DNA of 64,000 nt from RGIG4097 sp045613765 (GTDB taxonomy: Bacteria; Bacillota; Clostridia; Christensenellales; CAG-917), in NCBI GenBank assembly GCA_045613765.1, contig JAZLBO010000016.1, positions 51,011 to 115,010 on the forward strand, written 5' to 3'. The stretch's first letter is position 1; every line of letters begins with the position of its first letter. The notes below the pieces were generated by a model. It was not told where the DNA came from. It did not search any database and saw only the letters and a list, made by a program, of their open reading frames with translations. A program made the position numbers and the translations under genes. Positions 31,807 through 41,658 of the stretch are shown one piece after another.

Positions 31807-33249
31807 ATGACACTGGAAAAATTACTTGACGGATTAAAAGTTTTAAGCACAAATGTAAACCTCGAAAAAGACATTAAAGATATAAAAATCAATTCGCAGA
31901 CAGTGGAAGATGGGGATATTTTTGTTTCCATGAAGGGACTGAAAGATGATGGAAACAAGTATCTTGATCAAATCAAGAAAGATTTTGTTGCCATCACAGA
32001 AATAAAACCTCAAAACCAAGAAATTAAATACGTTCAAGTTGATGACGTGCGCAAAGCCTATGCGCTCATTTCGTCAAACTTTTTTGCACACCCATTGGAA
32101 GGCATGAAGTTTGTTGCAATCGTTGGCACAAATGGAAAAACTTCCACGGCACATTATATCAATTCTATTTTGACAAATTGTGGATTCAAAACGGGTCTTA
32201 TTGGCACAGAAGGGCATTATATCCTTGGAGAAAAGGTTGCTCACAATTTGACAACCCCTGATCCTTACGAGTTGAACTCTTTGCTTTTTAAGATGAGAGC
32301 AAAGGGTGTTGAAGTTGTCATAAGTGAAGTGAGCGCTCACGCCATATATCTTAAGAAAGTTGTAGGCTTGAAAGCAGATATGGCAGTGCTTACAAACATA
32401 TCTCAAGATCATCTTGATTTTTTCAAAGATTACAAGGAATATGAAAGGGTCAAACTTGACTACTTTACCGAAGAAAACGTAAAAAAAGCCATTGTCAATA
32501 TTGACGATAATGCAGGCAAAAGACTTGCATCTCGCCTTGAAAAATCAAATGTGGAACTTGTCACTTTTGGTCTAAACAATCCTGCAGATTGCTTTGCAAT
32601 AGATATATATGAAGGCATAGACGGGATTCATTTTGTTGCCAATTTGTGTGATGACTTGGTGGATATTAGATCTTCACTTTATGGGGAATTTAATGTCTAT
32701 AATTTGCTGGCATCAATTTCTGTGTGTGCCGAACTTGGTGTCTGTGGCGAAACTCTTGCAAAGGCAGTGCGCAAAGTGAAAAATGTCAAAGGTAGATTTA
32801 GTGTTTTGCGAGCAGAAAAGGGAACTATAATCATAGATTATGCTCACACGCCTGACGGACTGCAACAACTACTCAAAACTGCACGAACAATCACAAAATC
32901 TCGCCTTATAACTGTCTTCGGTTGTGGTGGCGAAAGGGATACTGCCAAGCGTGCGCTTATGGGTGAAATTGCCGAAAATTACAGCGACTATGTTGTTGTG
33001 ACAACGGATAATCCCCGTGGGGAAAATGCAGAAAGCATACTTCACGATATAGAAATGGGATTTGCAGGGCGCAATTATAAATGTATCGCCGATAGAACGG
33101 AGGCAATTATCCACGCAATCGGCGAAATGGTTGAAGGGGATACCGTTGTTATTGCAGGCAAGGGAAATGAGGAATATCTTGAAGTAAAAGGCAAAAAAAT
33201 TCCATATAGCGACTTTGAGATTGCAAGAAGGTGGGGACAAGCAAGATGA
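31807..33249 (+). CDS. murE: UDP-MurNAc-tripeptide synthetase MurE
   Basis: 480 residues from ATG 31807 (RBS ggaggc). P-loop VGTNGKTSTAHYI, TTPDPYELNSLL, SEVSAHAIYLKKV, DYAHTPDGLQQLL and TTDNPRGENAESILHDI. The DNPR motif near the C-terminus is the signature of meso-diaminopimelate-adding MurE, so the peptidoglycan is predicted to be DAP type. It overlaps mraY (ATGA). Confidence 0.96.
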   Translation: MTLEKLLDGLKVLSTNVNLEKDIKDIKINSQTVEDGDIFVSMKGLKDDGNKYLDQIKKDFVAITEIKPQNQEIKYVQVDDVRKAYALISSNFFAHPLEGMKFVAIVGTNGKTSTAHYINSILTNCGFKTGLIGTEGHYILGEKVAHNLTTPDPYELNSLLFKMRAKGVEVVISEVSAHAIYLKKVVGLKADMAVLTNISQDHLDFFKDYKEYERVKLDYFTEENVKKAIVNIDDNAGKRLASRLEKSNVELVTFGLNNPADCFAIDIYEGIDGIHFVANLCDDLVDIRSSLYGEFNVYNLLASISVCAELGVCGETLAKAVRKVKNVKGRFSVLRAEKGTIIIDYAHTPDGLQQLLKTARTITKSRLITVFGCGGERDTAKRALMGEIAENYSDYVVVTTDNPRGENAESILHDIEMGFAGRNYKCIADRTEAIIHAIGEMVEGDTVVIAGKGNEEYLEVKGKKIPYSDFEIARRWGQAR

Positions 33250-34241
33250 CACCTTCTTTGACACTATTTTTGTATTTTGTGGGGGCGTTTGTTCTTTCGG
33301 TTTCTGTGGGTATGCCCATAATCAAAGGACTGAAACGCCTTCGTGCAGGGCAAAACATATTGGAATATGTTGTGCAACACGAGGCAAAAGCAGGCACGCC
33401 GACTATGGGGGGAGTGATATTTATTATCCCCATAGTGATTGTGTGTCTTATTGAGTTTACACCTGTATCACTCGTTGCAATGAGTTTGACACTTGGCTTT
33501 GGCTTGGTGGGTTTTCTTGATGACTTCATCAAAATCAAATTTGGCAGAAATCTTGGGCTAAAAGCCTACCAAAAAATCATTGCACAACTTGGGCTCAGTG
33601 CAATAGGTGCATATTTTGTCTTTGCATCAAAATATATTGGCACTTCAATCAATTTCCCCTACGTCGGTCAGTTGGACTTAAACTGGGGGATAATTCCTTT
33701 TGTTATATTTTTGTATCTCGCCACAACAAATTCCGTCAACTTGACTGACGGAATTGACGGACTTGCAGGGTTGACATCGGTGGGATATTTTATCGGGCTT
33801 TCAGTTATATTGATTTTTCAGTATTTTAACACCCTTGAGCAAAGTCCAGAAATGGCAGAGCAATTATTTTCTTTGACTGCAATATCCGTATCGGCAGTTG
33901 GTGGACTTTTGGCGTATTTAATTTTCAACATATCTCCAGCCAAAATCTTTATGGGGGACACCGGCTCACTTGCTCTTGGCGCAACGGTTGCAAGTGTTGC
34001 AATTATGAGCAAAAATCCATTGTTTATTGCCACTTCAGGCATAATGTTTGTGTGGTCGAGCATATCTGTTATAGTACAAGTTTTATCCTTCAAACTCACA
34101 AAGAAAAGAGTGTTTTTGATGGCGCCCTTTCATCACCATCTTGAGATGAAAGGGATGAGCGAGAGTAGAATTGGCATTTTGTATTTTGCCATAACTCTCG
34201 TTGGTGGCGCATTGAGTATTGTACTTGCAGGGGGAATATGA
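33246..34241 (+). CDS. mraY: Phospho-MurNAc-pentapeptide transferase MraY
   Basis: 331 residues from ATG 33246. About ten membrane helices; GTPTMGGVIFI, FLDDFIK (catalytic Asp pair), NSVNLTDGIDGLAG, FMGDTGSLALG and the cytoplasmic loop FHHHLEMKG. Forms lipid I. The start overlaps the murE stop by 4 nt, and it is followed by an ATGA overlap to murD. Confidence 0.97.
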   Translation: MTPSLTLFLYFVGAFVLSVSVGMPIIKGLKRLRAGQNILEYVVQHEAKAGTPTMGGVIFIIPIVIVCLIEFTPVSLVAMSLTLGFGLVGFLDDFIKIKFGRNLGLKAYQKIIAQLGLSAIGAYFVFASKYIGTSINFPYVGQLDLNWGIIPFVIFLYLATTNSVNLTDGIDGLAGLTSVGYFIGLSVILIFQYFNTLEQSPEMAEQLFSLTAISVSAVGGLLAYLIFNISPAKIFMGDTGSLALGATVASVAIMSKNPLFIATSGIMFVWSSISVIVQVLSFKLTKKRVFLMAPFHHHLEMKGMSESRIGILYFAITLVGGALSIVLAGGI

Positions 34242-35527
34242 ATATTCGTGGAAAAAATGTAGTGGTTTACGGCGGTGGCATAAGTGGATTGTCTGCTTAT
34301 GAACTCATCAAAGAAAAAGGTGGACGAGTGATGATCTATGACGACAACAACCGTCCACACACAACGTCATCAACAGGGGTATTTGCCATGGCAGACATCA
34401 TTGTATTAAGCCCCGGCATACCCAGTGGAAATCCTTACGTTCTTGATGCAAGACTTGAAGGCAAGATTGTTGTAAGTGAAATTGAACTTGCATCAAGTTT
34501 TTGCCAAGCAGAGCAAATTGCAGTCACAGGGACAAACGGAAAAACTACAACGGTCAAACTTATAGATCACATATTGAAGTGCGCACATCAAAATTCTCAT
34601 GCAGTGGGCAATATTGGTGTGGCATTTTCATCTATTTGCGACAGACTTGATTCAATGGATATAGCAGTGGTAGAAGTGTCAAGTTTTCAACTTGAAAGTG
34701 TCAAAAACTTTTCTCCAGATTATGCAGTTTTGTTGAATATCAAAAATGACCATATTGACAGACATGAAACCTTTGAAAGATATGTTTCTGCCAAGTCAAA
34801 TATTTTTATGCACCAATGTGAGTGTGACGTTGTGGTTTACAATGACGATGATGATGCCATAACTGGATTAGTGCCATATATGAAAGGGCAAAGAGTGCCT
34901 TTTAGTATGACTCACCCTGTTGATGGTGCATATATTTCATCAGGGTTTGTCTGCTACAAAGGTTTGCCAATAATTGAAGTTGCAGATCTTGACGCCAAAG
35001 GTGCAGAGATAGAAAACGTCCTTGCTGCAGTGGCAGTGACAATGCACAAGGGAATAAGCAAATATACTGTATCAACAGCGCTTTGTTCATTTACAAGACC
35101 ACAATTTAGACGTGGAAAGGTTGCTCAAATTTGTGGTGTTGAAATCTTCAACGATAGCAAGGCGACCAATATTGCATCAACGGTTTCTGCCATATCGGCA
35201 ATGGACGGCGATACTGTCTTGCTTGTTGGTGGCTCAAAGAAAATGGAAAACTTTGATGACTTGTTTTCGGCTATTGACAAAAAAGTCATAAGCGTATTTG
35301 CCTATGGCGAAAATAGAGAAGAAATTGCACTTTCTGCAAAGAAATTTGACGTTGACTTGACTGTTGCAGGCGACCTTGAAGATGCAACGAGAAAGGGCTT
35401 TGATTTTGCCAAGATGATTGGCGCAAAGAATTTGTTGTTTTCCCCTGCAAGCAAAAGTTTTGATGCGTTTTCAAACTATGAAGAACGTGGTCGCTTTTTT
35501 GACAAGGTGGTCAAAACTCTAAAATGA
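34238..35527 (+). CDS. murD: UDP-MurNAc-L-alanine--D-glutamate ligase MurD
   Basis: 429 residues. Adds D-Glu in the cytosol: VVVYGGGISG at the N-terminus (UDP site), P-loop VTGTNGKTTTVKL, EVSSFQLESV, NDHIDRH, FNDSKATN and LFSPASKSFDAFSNYEERGRFF. Coupled with 4-nt overlaps to both neighbours. Confidence 0.97.
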   Translation: MNIRGKNVVVYGGGISGLSAYELIKEKGGRVMIYDDNNRPHTTSSTGVFAMADIIVLSPGIPSGNPYVLDARLEGKIVVSEIELASSFCQAEQIAVTGTNGKTTTVKLIDHILKCAHQNSHAVGNIGVAFSSICDRLDSMDIAVVEVSSFQLESVKNFSPDYAVLLNIKNDHIDRHETFERYVSAKSNIFMHQCECDVVVYNDDDDAITGLVPYMKGQRVPFSMTHPVDGAYISSGFVCYKGLPIIEVADLDAKGAEIENVLAAVAVTMHKGISKYTVSTALCSFTRPQFRRGKVAQICGVEIFNDSKATNIASTVSAISAMDGDTVLLVGGSKKMENFDDLFSAIDKKVISVFAYGENREEIALSAKKFDVDLTVAGDLEDATRKGFDFAKMIGAKNLLFSPASKSFDAFSNYEERGRFFDKVVKTLK

Positions 35528-36660
35528 AACGCAAAATCTTTGATTTTGACATATCAATAGGCATAGGTGCATTGGTTTTGTCTTTGCTTGGGCTTTTGTT
35601 CATATATGATGCATCGTCATACTCGGCAGAAGTCCAACTCGGCGACGCCTTTCACTATGTGAAAACGCAGGCTGTTGCACTTGTCATCGGTCTTGTTTTG
35701 ATGGTTGCCATAACCCTTGTTGATATGCGTAATATCAAGAAGTATGCGTTGTGGATTTACATAGTATCTTTGATTTTGTTGGCGCTTGTATTTGTGCCTG
35801 TCCTTGGGGTTGAAAGTTACGGGGCAAAACGGTGGCTTAATCTTGGCTTTTTTACAATTCAACCCAGTGAATATGCAAAATTTGGACTTGTGATTTTCCT
35901 TGCAAAACTTTTGGCAGACAAGGGCGTCGGCACGTTTCCTAAATTGTTGCTTATGTTTTTGATTGGTGGGGTGGTGGCAGTTTTGCTACTGCTTGAACCA
36001 AATATGTCAATTACAATCTGCGTCCTTCTTGTCACCATTATTATGATTTTTGCCGGTGGCGCAAAAATTAAACATCTTGTGACATTGGGAGTTCCGTTGC
36101 TTGGGGCAGGTGTTGGACTTATTCTTGCAGAGCCATATAGGGTTAGACGGCTTTTTGCATTTATTGATCCTTGGGCGTCGCCACTTGATGAAGGTTATCA
36201 GTTGATTCAATCATATTATGCCCTTGGGTCAGGGGGACTGTTTGGAATTGGCATTGGCAATTCAAGACAAAAATATTTATTTTTGCCTTTTGCAGAAAGC
36301 GATTTTATATTGTCGGTTATAGGGGAAGAAGCAGGGCTTGTTGGCATTATGCTTTTGGTCGGCATATTCCTTTTCATAGTCATCAAAGGTTGGATGGTTG
36401 CCAAACGGGCAAAGGACAGATTTTCTTGCTATGTTGCAACAGGCATTAGTGCAGTGATTGCAGTGCAGACGGCACTGAATATCGCAGTTGTTTGTGGTGC
36501 AATTCCACCCACGGGCTTGCCGTTGCCTTTTATAAGTGCAGGTGGCAGTTCGCTTGTGGCATATATGGTTGCAGTTGGGATACTTATGAATATATCTCGT
36601 CAATCGAGAAGTGGTGTTTTGGATTCAATAAACAAGGTGGAGATTGATTATGCAAAATGA
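35524..36660 (+). CDS. ftsW: SEDS peptidoglycan polymerase FtsW
   Basis: 378 residues with about ten membrane helices. SEDS features: YGAKRWLNLGFFTIQPSEYAKFGLV, RRLFAFIDPWASPLDEGYQLIQSYYALGSGGLFGIGIG, LPFAESDFILSVIGEEAG and the C-terminal PPTGLPLPFISAGGSSLVAYM. Polymerises septal glycan from lipid II together with the class B PBP. It could equally be SpoVE-like if sporulation-specific. Confidence 0.95.
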   Translation: MKRKIFDFDISIGIGALVLSLLGLLFIYDASSYSAEVQLGDAFHYVKTQAVALVIGLVLMVAITLVDMRNIKKYALWIYIVSLILLALVFVPVLGVESYGAKRWLNLGFFTIQPSEYAKFGLVIFLAKLLADKGVGTFPKLLLMFLIGGVVAVLLLLEPNMSITICVLLVTIIMIFAGGAKIKHLVTLGVPLLGAGVGLILAEPYRVRRLFAFIDPWASPLDEGYQLIQSYYALGSGGLFGIGIGNSRQKYLFLPFAESDFILSVIGEEAGLVGIMLLVGIFLFIVIKGWMVAKRAKDRFSCYVATGISAVIAVQTALNIAVVCGAIPPTGLPLPFISAGGSSLVAYMVAVGILMNISRQSRSGVLDSINKVEIDYAK

Positions 36661-37903
36661 AATCTTTGAAATAATAGGTGGATCAAAACTTGGTGGCACA
36701 ACAAAGGTGTATTCTGCCAAAAATGCAGTTTTGCCTATGCTCGCAGGGGCAATGCTCACAAAGGAAAAAGTGACAATCAAAGATTGTCCTTTTATCACAG
36801 ATATTGACAATATGTTCAAAATTCGTGATTGTCTTTCTCTTTCAACTGTTTGGGAGGGGAGAAATATTGTGGCATCCGGTGGTGTTGAAAACAATCATAT
36901 TCCAGAAAGTCTTGCAGGGGTGATGAGATCATCAATTTTTATGCTTGGCCCTTTGCTTGTTGAAGCGGACAAGGTTAGATTGCATTTGCCCGGCGGTTGC
37001 AAAATTGGGGCAAGACCAATTGATATACACCTTGACGGGCTTTCAAAAATGGGTGCAAAGATTGAAGTTTTTGACAATGGTGTTCAATGTGAGGCAGATA
37101 GACTTCAGGGGGCAGAAATTATCTTGCGATATCCAAGTGTGGGTGCAACGGAAAACTTGATTTCTGCAGCAGTGAAGGCAAGGGGCGAAACGACTTTGAT
37201 TGGTGTTGCAAGAGAACCGGAAGTGGTGTCTTTTGCAGAAATGCTTGTATCCATGGGGGCAAAAATCAGTGGTATTGGCACGCCTGTTGTAAAAATCAAA
37301 GGTGTTGACTGTTTGTACGGTACAACCATTAAACCTGTAATGGACAGAATTGTCACGGGCACAGTTATTTTTGCCACTGCGCTTGTCGGTGGTAGGGTGT
37401 TTATTGACGGAGGCAATATCCGTCATATTGGTGCACTCGCAACAAAACTCGTGTCAAAAAATTGCGAGATTGTAGAATTTCATGACGGCATCATAATTGA
37501 GAGTGATGGAGAAGTGAGCGCATTTGATTTGTCCAGTGGCCCATATCCCAAATTTCCCACAGACTTGCAACCTATTGCAGTGTCTGTGCTTTGCCAAATG
37601 AAAGGTCATAGCATTGTTGAAGAAAACGTGTTTGAAAATAGATTTTCATACACAGATGAACTTGTCAAAATGGGTGCAAAAATATCTTTGATTGAAGACA
37701 AAGCAATTATAGATGGGACATCTCTTGTTGGCAGAAACGTGGTCGCCAAAGATCTTCGTGGTGGAGCAGGTCTTGTTGTTGCATCTCTCAAAGCAAATGG
37801 CACAACTTGTGTGTCTGGAGTGGAACATATAGACAGGGGCTATGAAAATATCGAAAAAATCTTTTCATCATTGGGTGCAAAAATAGTTAGAAAAGTACTT
37901 TAA
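36650..37903 (+). CDS. murA: UDP-N-acetylglucosamine 1-carboxyvinyltransferase MurA
   Basis: 417 residues from ATG 36650 (RBS aaggtggaga), overlapping ftsW by 11 nt. First committed step of peptidoglycan synthesis. The PEP-binding Cys is present in LPGGCKIGARPIDIHL (fosfomycin target type), with AKNAVLPMLAGAML and GPYPKFPTDLQPI. A dcw cluster that ends with murA in place of murG-murC-ftsQ is unusual. Confidence 0.96.
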   Translation: MQNEIFEIIGGSKLGGTTKVYSAKNAVLPMLAGAMLTKEKVTIKDCPFITDIDNMFKIRDCLSLSTVWEGRNIVASGGVENNHIPESLAGVMRSSIFMLGPLLVEADKVRLHLPGGCKIGARPIDIHLDGLSKMGAKIEVFDNGVQCEADRLQGAEIILRYPSVGATENLISAAVKARGETTLIGVAREPEVVSFAEMLVSMGAKISGIGTPVVKIKGVDCLYGTTIKPVMDRIVTGTVIFATALVGGRVFIDGGNIRHIGALATKLVSKNCEIVEFHDGIIIESDGEVSAFDLSSGPYPKFPTDLQPIAVSVLCQMKGHSIVEENVFENRFSYTDELVKMGAKISLIEDKAIIDGTSLVGRNVVAKDLRGGAGLVVASLKANGTTCVSGVEHIDRGYENIEKIFSSLGAKIVRKVL

Positions 37904-37957
37904 TTTACTTTGTAAATTAAAAATATCAAAAAAAGATAAAAATTTATCAAAAAATCC

Positions 37958-37985
37958 TTGACTTATTTCTATTATAATATATAAT
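37958..37985 (+). promoter_or_regulatory. ftsA-ftsZ promoter
   Basis: -35 TTGACT (37958-37963), 16-nt spacer, -10 TATAAT (37980-37985). Confidence 0.82.
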
Positions 37986-38006
37986 AAGTAATAGAATAAT
38001 ATAACG

Positions 38007-38035
38007 TATGCGTGTATGTGCGTAGCGCGTACACG
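38007..38035 (+). promoter_or_regulatory. ftsA 5'-UTR hairpin leader
   Basis: An 11-bp stem with a GTA loop (38011-38035) follows the motif TATGCGTGT. It lies about 20-45 nt after the expected transcription start and 15 nt before the start codon; the RBS aagggg is just downstream. Confidence 0.6.
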
Positions 38036-38050
38036 AAAACAAGGGGATTT

Positions 38051-39220
38051 ATGGCAAATATTTTTACCAAAGACATCGTCGTGCTTGACGTAAGTTCTCG
38101 TCTTATCAGCGCAATGGTCGGTATGAAAAAGGCTCAAAGTGTCTTTTGCATAAAGTCTGTTGCTGAAAGAGAACACGCCGGTTATGAGCAAGGCGAATGG
38201 TTTGATGCAGATGATACAAGAAGTGTTGCCATATCAGTCTTGAAAGAAGCAATGCGCAATGCCGAATCTCGCTCAAAGAGAATTTTTATCGGTGTGCCTG
38301 CAGAGTTTACTACAGTCGTGAAAAAAGATGTGGCAATCACCTTGGATAGAGAACGCAGAATTATTGATGCAGATATAGATTTTCTTTTGAAGAAAGGGGA
38401 CACTTTTGAAGGTAGCAATTACGCTCTTATCAACAGTTCAGCAATTTCATTTTCAATCAACACTTCAGACAAACTTTATCGTGACGTAAGAGGGCTTGTT
38501 GCCTCAAAGGTTGTTGGCACAATATCCTACATCCTTTGCGAGAAAGGTTTTGTGAGATTTTTTGATGAGATCGTTGCATCTCTTGGATTCAAAGATGTCA
38601 AATATATTTCAACTGCTTGGGCAGAAGGCATCACACTTTTTGAAAAAGAAGAACGAGATGAGCCTTATGCATTGGTTGACATTGGCTATATCTCATCATC
38701 AATGATTATCGGCAGAGGAGAAGGCGTTGAAGTGATGAAATCTTTCTCTCTCGGTGGTGGACACATATCTGCAGATATGTGCGAAGCAATCGATATTGAC
38801 TTCGAGTTGGCAGAAAAGGCAAGAGAACTTGTTGATCTCAATCTCAACTATCAAGACAATGAAATTTTGGTTGGCGACGGCGAGCAAGTCATTTATGGTG
38901 TTGAAGCAAGCGAAGTTGTCAAGGCAAAACTTGATTTGTTTGCAGAGATCATCTATGGCATACTTGAAGAATCAAACGTCAAATTGCCACCTTATGCACC
39001 TTTGTATTTGACAGGGGAAGGCGTGGCATCAATCCGTGGAGTCAAGAAATATCTCAGTTCAACTCTCGGTATGAACGTAGATATCGTGATGCCCAAATTG
39101 CCCGGCTATGCAAAGCCTTGCAACTCAACAAAGATTTCACTGTTGGTAATTGCAGAAACACTTTCCAACTCTAAAGTTGGTGGATTTTTTAAACGTATAT
39201 TAAACGGAGGTAACTTATGA
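38051..39220 (+). CDS. ftsA: Cell division protein FtsA (divergent)
   Basis: 389 residues from ATG 38051 (RBS aagggga). Actin-like ATPase: VVLDVSSRLISAMVG (phosphate 1), SHS2/1C region, ALVDIGYISSSMIIGRGEG (phosphate 2), LTGEGVASIRGVKKYL (adenosine) and the C-terminal amphipathic helix GGFFKRIL that anchors FtsZ to the membrane. Sequence conservation is lower than usual. Its 3' end overlaps ftsZ by 4 nt, confirming the assignment. Confidence 0.87.
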   Translation: MANIFTKDIVVLDVSSRLISAMVGMKKAQSVFCIKSVAEREHAGYEQGEWFDADDTRSVAISVLKEAMRNAESRSKRIFIGVPAEFTTVVKKDVAITLDRERRIIDADIDFLLKKGDTFEGSNYALINSSAISFSINTSDKLYRDVRGLVASKVVGTISYILCEKGFVRFFDEIVASLGFKDVKYISTAWAEGITLFEKEERDEPYALVDIGYISSSMIIGRGEGVEVMKSFSLGGGHISADMCEAIDIDFELAEKARELVDLNLNYQDNEILVGDGEQVIYGVEASEVVKAKLDLFAEIIYGILEESNVKLPPYAPLYLTGEGVASIRGVKKYLSSTLGMNVDIVMPKLPGYAKPCNSTKISLLVIAETLSNSKVGGFFKRILNGGNL

Positions 39221-40632
39221 TAGATTTTGACAAATTCGGTCTCAATGATATTCCCGAAACCAATGAAATTGAACAAGAAGATGACGGTATTCTTGAACAA
39301 ACTTTTGATGACGTAGTTGAAGAAGTGCAAAGTTTCAAGGAAGAAAAGCCCGTTGTCCATCAAGAACCTGTTTCAAGAAAGACACCCGGCAAGGCAAATA
39401 TCGTAGTCGTCGGTGTTGGCGGTGGTGGAAACAACGCAGTCAACAATATGGTGCGTGCAGGCATCAAGAGTGCAAGTTTTGTTGTTATGAACACAGACCT
39501 TCAAGCACTCAACATGTCACTTGTACCCCCTCAATGCAAAATTCAACTTGGCAACTCACACACCGGTGGTCTTGGCGCAGGCTCAGATCCTGAAGTTGGC
39601 AGACTTGCAGCAGAAGAATCTCGTGAAACCATCAAAGCAGCACTCAAAGGTATTGACCTTTTGTTTATCACTGCAGGCATGGGTGGTGGCACAGGCACAG
39701 GCGCAGCACCTGTTATTGCAGAAATCGCAAAATCAATGGGTATTTTGACAGTTGCAGTTGTCACAAAACCCTTCAATTTTGAAGGCGCACTTCGTATGAA
39801 AAATGCAGAAATGGGCATTAGAAACCTTCAAAACTTTGTGGATACATTGCTTGTTATCCCCAACCAAAAACTTATTGAAGTTCTTGACAAAAACGTTTCA
39901 TTTAAGCGTGCATTTGAAATCGCAGATGACGTTCTCCGTCAAGGTGTCCAAGGCGTCAGTGACGTTATCGCAAATCCCGAACTCATCAACCTTGACTTTG
40001 CAGACGTAAGAACAGTTCTTCGCAACAAAGGTCTTGCACACATGGGTATCGGCTACGGCAAAGGCGAAAAGAGAGTTATCGAAGCAGTTCGTGGTGCAGT
40101 TTTCTCACCCTTGCTCGAAACAGATATCGAAGGCGCAACAGGTATTATCGTCAACATCAGTGGTGGCGAAGATATGCTTCTTAGCGAAGTCACTGAAGCA
40201 TGTGATATCGTCAAACAAGTTGTTGATCCCACTGCAAACATTATTCTCGGTACTGCATTTATCCCCGACAAGAAAGATATCGAAATCACAATTATCGCAA
40301 CAGGCTTTATGGATAAAAACGCAGCACCTGCACGTAGCGTAGGCTCAACACCTATAGTCAGTGGCAAACCTGTGGCAGCAGCACTCTCAACAGCAGAAGA
40401 AGTTGCAGCAACAGTTGAAGAAGAAGTTGCACCTGAAATCGTGCATGAAGAAGTTGTCATCCAACGTCCTGTCTTCACACGTCCCGAACCCGTCGTTGCA
40501 CCTGCTCCTGCACCTGCACCCGTAAGCGAACCTGCACGTGAAGAAGAAATCCAATCATCACGCATTGACTACACAAGAAGTGGCAGACAAGTTCCTGCTT
40601 TCCTTCGTAGAATAAGAGGCGACCGTCAATAA
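39217..40632 (+). CDS. ftsZ: Cell division protein FtsZ with long N-terminal extension
   Basis: 471 residues. Tubulin-like GTPase: GVGGGGNNAVNNM, NTDLQALN, GMGGGTGTGAAP (GTP-binding signature), T7 loop NLDFADVRTVL. The C-terminus has an Ala/Pro/Glu linker of about 75 residues and the conserved tail peptide VPAFLRR that binds FtsA and SepF. About 57 acidic residues precede the core, whereas FtsZ usually has 10-15; the function of this extension is unknown. Confidence 0.97.
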   Translation: MIDFDKFGLNDIPETNEIEQEDDGILEQTFDDVVEEVQSFKEEKPVVHQEPVSRKTPGKANIVVVGVGGGGNNAVNNMVRAGIKSASFVVMNTDLQALNMSLVPPQCKIQLGNSHTGGLGAGSDPEVGRLAAEESRETIKAALKGIDLLFITAGMGGGTGTGAAPVIAEIAKSMGILTVAVVTKPFNFEGALRMKNAEMGIRNLQNFVDTLLVIPNQKLIEVLDKNVSFKRAFEIADDVLRQGVQGVSDVIANPELINLDFADVRTVLRNKGLAHMGIGYGKGEKRVIEAVRGAVFSPLLETDIEGATGIIVNISGGEDMLLSEVTEACDIVKQVVDPTANIILGTAFIPDKKDIEITIIATGFMDKNAAPARSVGSTPIVSGKPVAAALSTAEEVAATVEEEVAPEIVHEEVVIQRPVFTRPEPVVAPAPAPAPVSEPAREEEIQSSRIDYTRSGRQVPAFLRRIRGDRQ

Positions 40633-40651
40633 TCTAATCCTGTAAATACAC

Positions 40652-40682
40652 AAAGGAAGTCCAATAGGGCTTCCTTTTTTTA
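40652..40682 (+). terminator. dcw cluster terminator
   Basis: Stem AAGGAAGtCC-AATA-GGgCTTCCTT followed by T7 after ftsZ. Confidence 0.9.
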
Positions 40683-40823
40683 TAAAAAATATGGTTAGAA
40701 TACCGAAATATTTGTTTTTACAATAAAGTTTCAACGAAATTCTATTTTATATGAAAGATGATTATTCTGTGAAAGATTTATATTAATTTGCTTTTGTTTT
40801 AGTCAAATTGCAATGAAGTTTTG

Positions 40824-40874
40824 TGCCGAAGATGACACCAACGGAAAGATTTTTTGATCTATTTCAAGTATGAT
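40824..40874 (+). promoter_or_regulatory. spoIIGA promoter region with possible Spo0A box
   Basis: -10-like TATGAT (40869-40874) ends 6 nt before GTG 40881, with no good -35, as expected for an activator-dependent promoter. TGCCGAA (40824-40830) fits the Spo0A-box core TGNCGAA about 50 nt upstream. In Bacillus, spoIIG is activated by Spo0A-P. Confidence 0.45.
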
Positions 40875-40880
40875 CAACTC

Positions 40881-41639
40881 GTGACGGTGTATGTTGAAGT
40901 TGTAATATTCAATAATTTGTGCATTGACTTTTTGTTGGGCTTGACAACTTGTCTATGTCGCAGGCGAAAAGTAAAAAAGTTGCAACAAATTTTGTCGGCA
41001 ATGTTGGGGTCGATTGTTGCAGTGTGTTATCTATTGATGCCGACTGTTTGGCAGATTATCACAAAAATCCTTCTTGCATTTGTTCTTGTTGGAATTTTGG
41101 ACAAATATATGTCTTTCAAGGATTATATGACGTCGGTTGCCATCTACGTGTTGCTTACATACGCCCTTGGTGGCATAGTTTACGGCATAAGTTATTTAAT
41201 TGGCGTTGACATCAAAGGCTATGCTGTTTTAGGCGTTCTAACAATGTCGATTGCAATACTTGAACTGGTTGTTTGGTTTGTTGTATTCAAAAAAGCCGAT
41301 CAATCAAAGGAGTATTTTGATGTATCTGTCAAGTATAAAGGCAAAATATATTGGCTCAAAGGCTTTTATGACACAGGCAATACTTTGACAGATACTTTGA
41401 CAGGAAAACCCATTGTATTATTGTCAAAATCTGTTGTTGACAGTTTCAAGGCGCAACAACAAATCATATATGACGGATTTGTTGAAATCAAAACTGTCAA
41501 CGGAGAAAGCACCGTGCCAATTGTTGAACTTGATGAAATCAAGTGTGGAAAATCTACTTATCACGGGTTTGGAGCAATCACTGACCAAAATATAAAAGAT
41601 TGTGACTTGATATTGCAAAACACGTTGAAGTATAAATGA
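40881..41639 (+). CDS. spoIIGA: Sigma-E processing peptidase SpoIIGA
   Basis: 252 residues from GTG 40881 (N-terminus MTVYVEVVIFNN, aligning with family starts). Five membrane helices (residues 1-140) and a C-terminal aspartic protease domain with the active-site motif YDTGNTLTD (Asp164). At septation it removes the pro-peptide of pro-sigma-E, encoded directly downstream. No RBS; a leaderless start is probable. Confidence 0.93.
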   Translation: MTVYVEVVIFNNLCIDFLLGLTTCLCRRRKVKKLQQILSAMLGSIVAVCYLLMPTVWQIITKILLAFVLVGILDKYMSFKDYMTSVAIYVLLTYALGGIVYGISYLIGVDIKGYAVLGVLTMSIAILELVVWFVVFKKADQSKEYFDVSVKYKGKIYWLKGFYDTGNTLTDTLTGKPIVLLSKSVVDSFKAQQQIIYDGFVEIKTVNGESTVPIVELDEIKCGKSTYHGFGAITDQNIKDCDLILQNTLKYK

Positions 41640-41658
41640 TTTGGAAAGGGTAATGATT

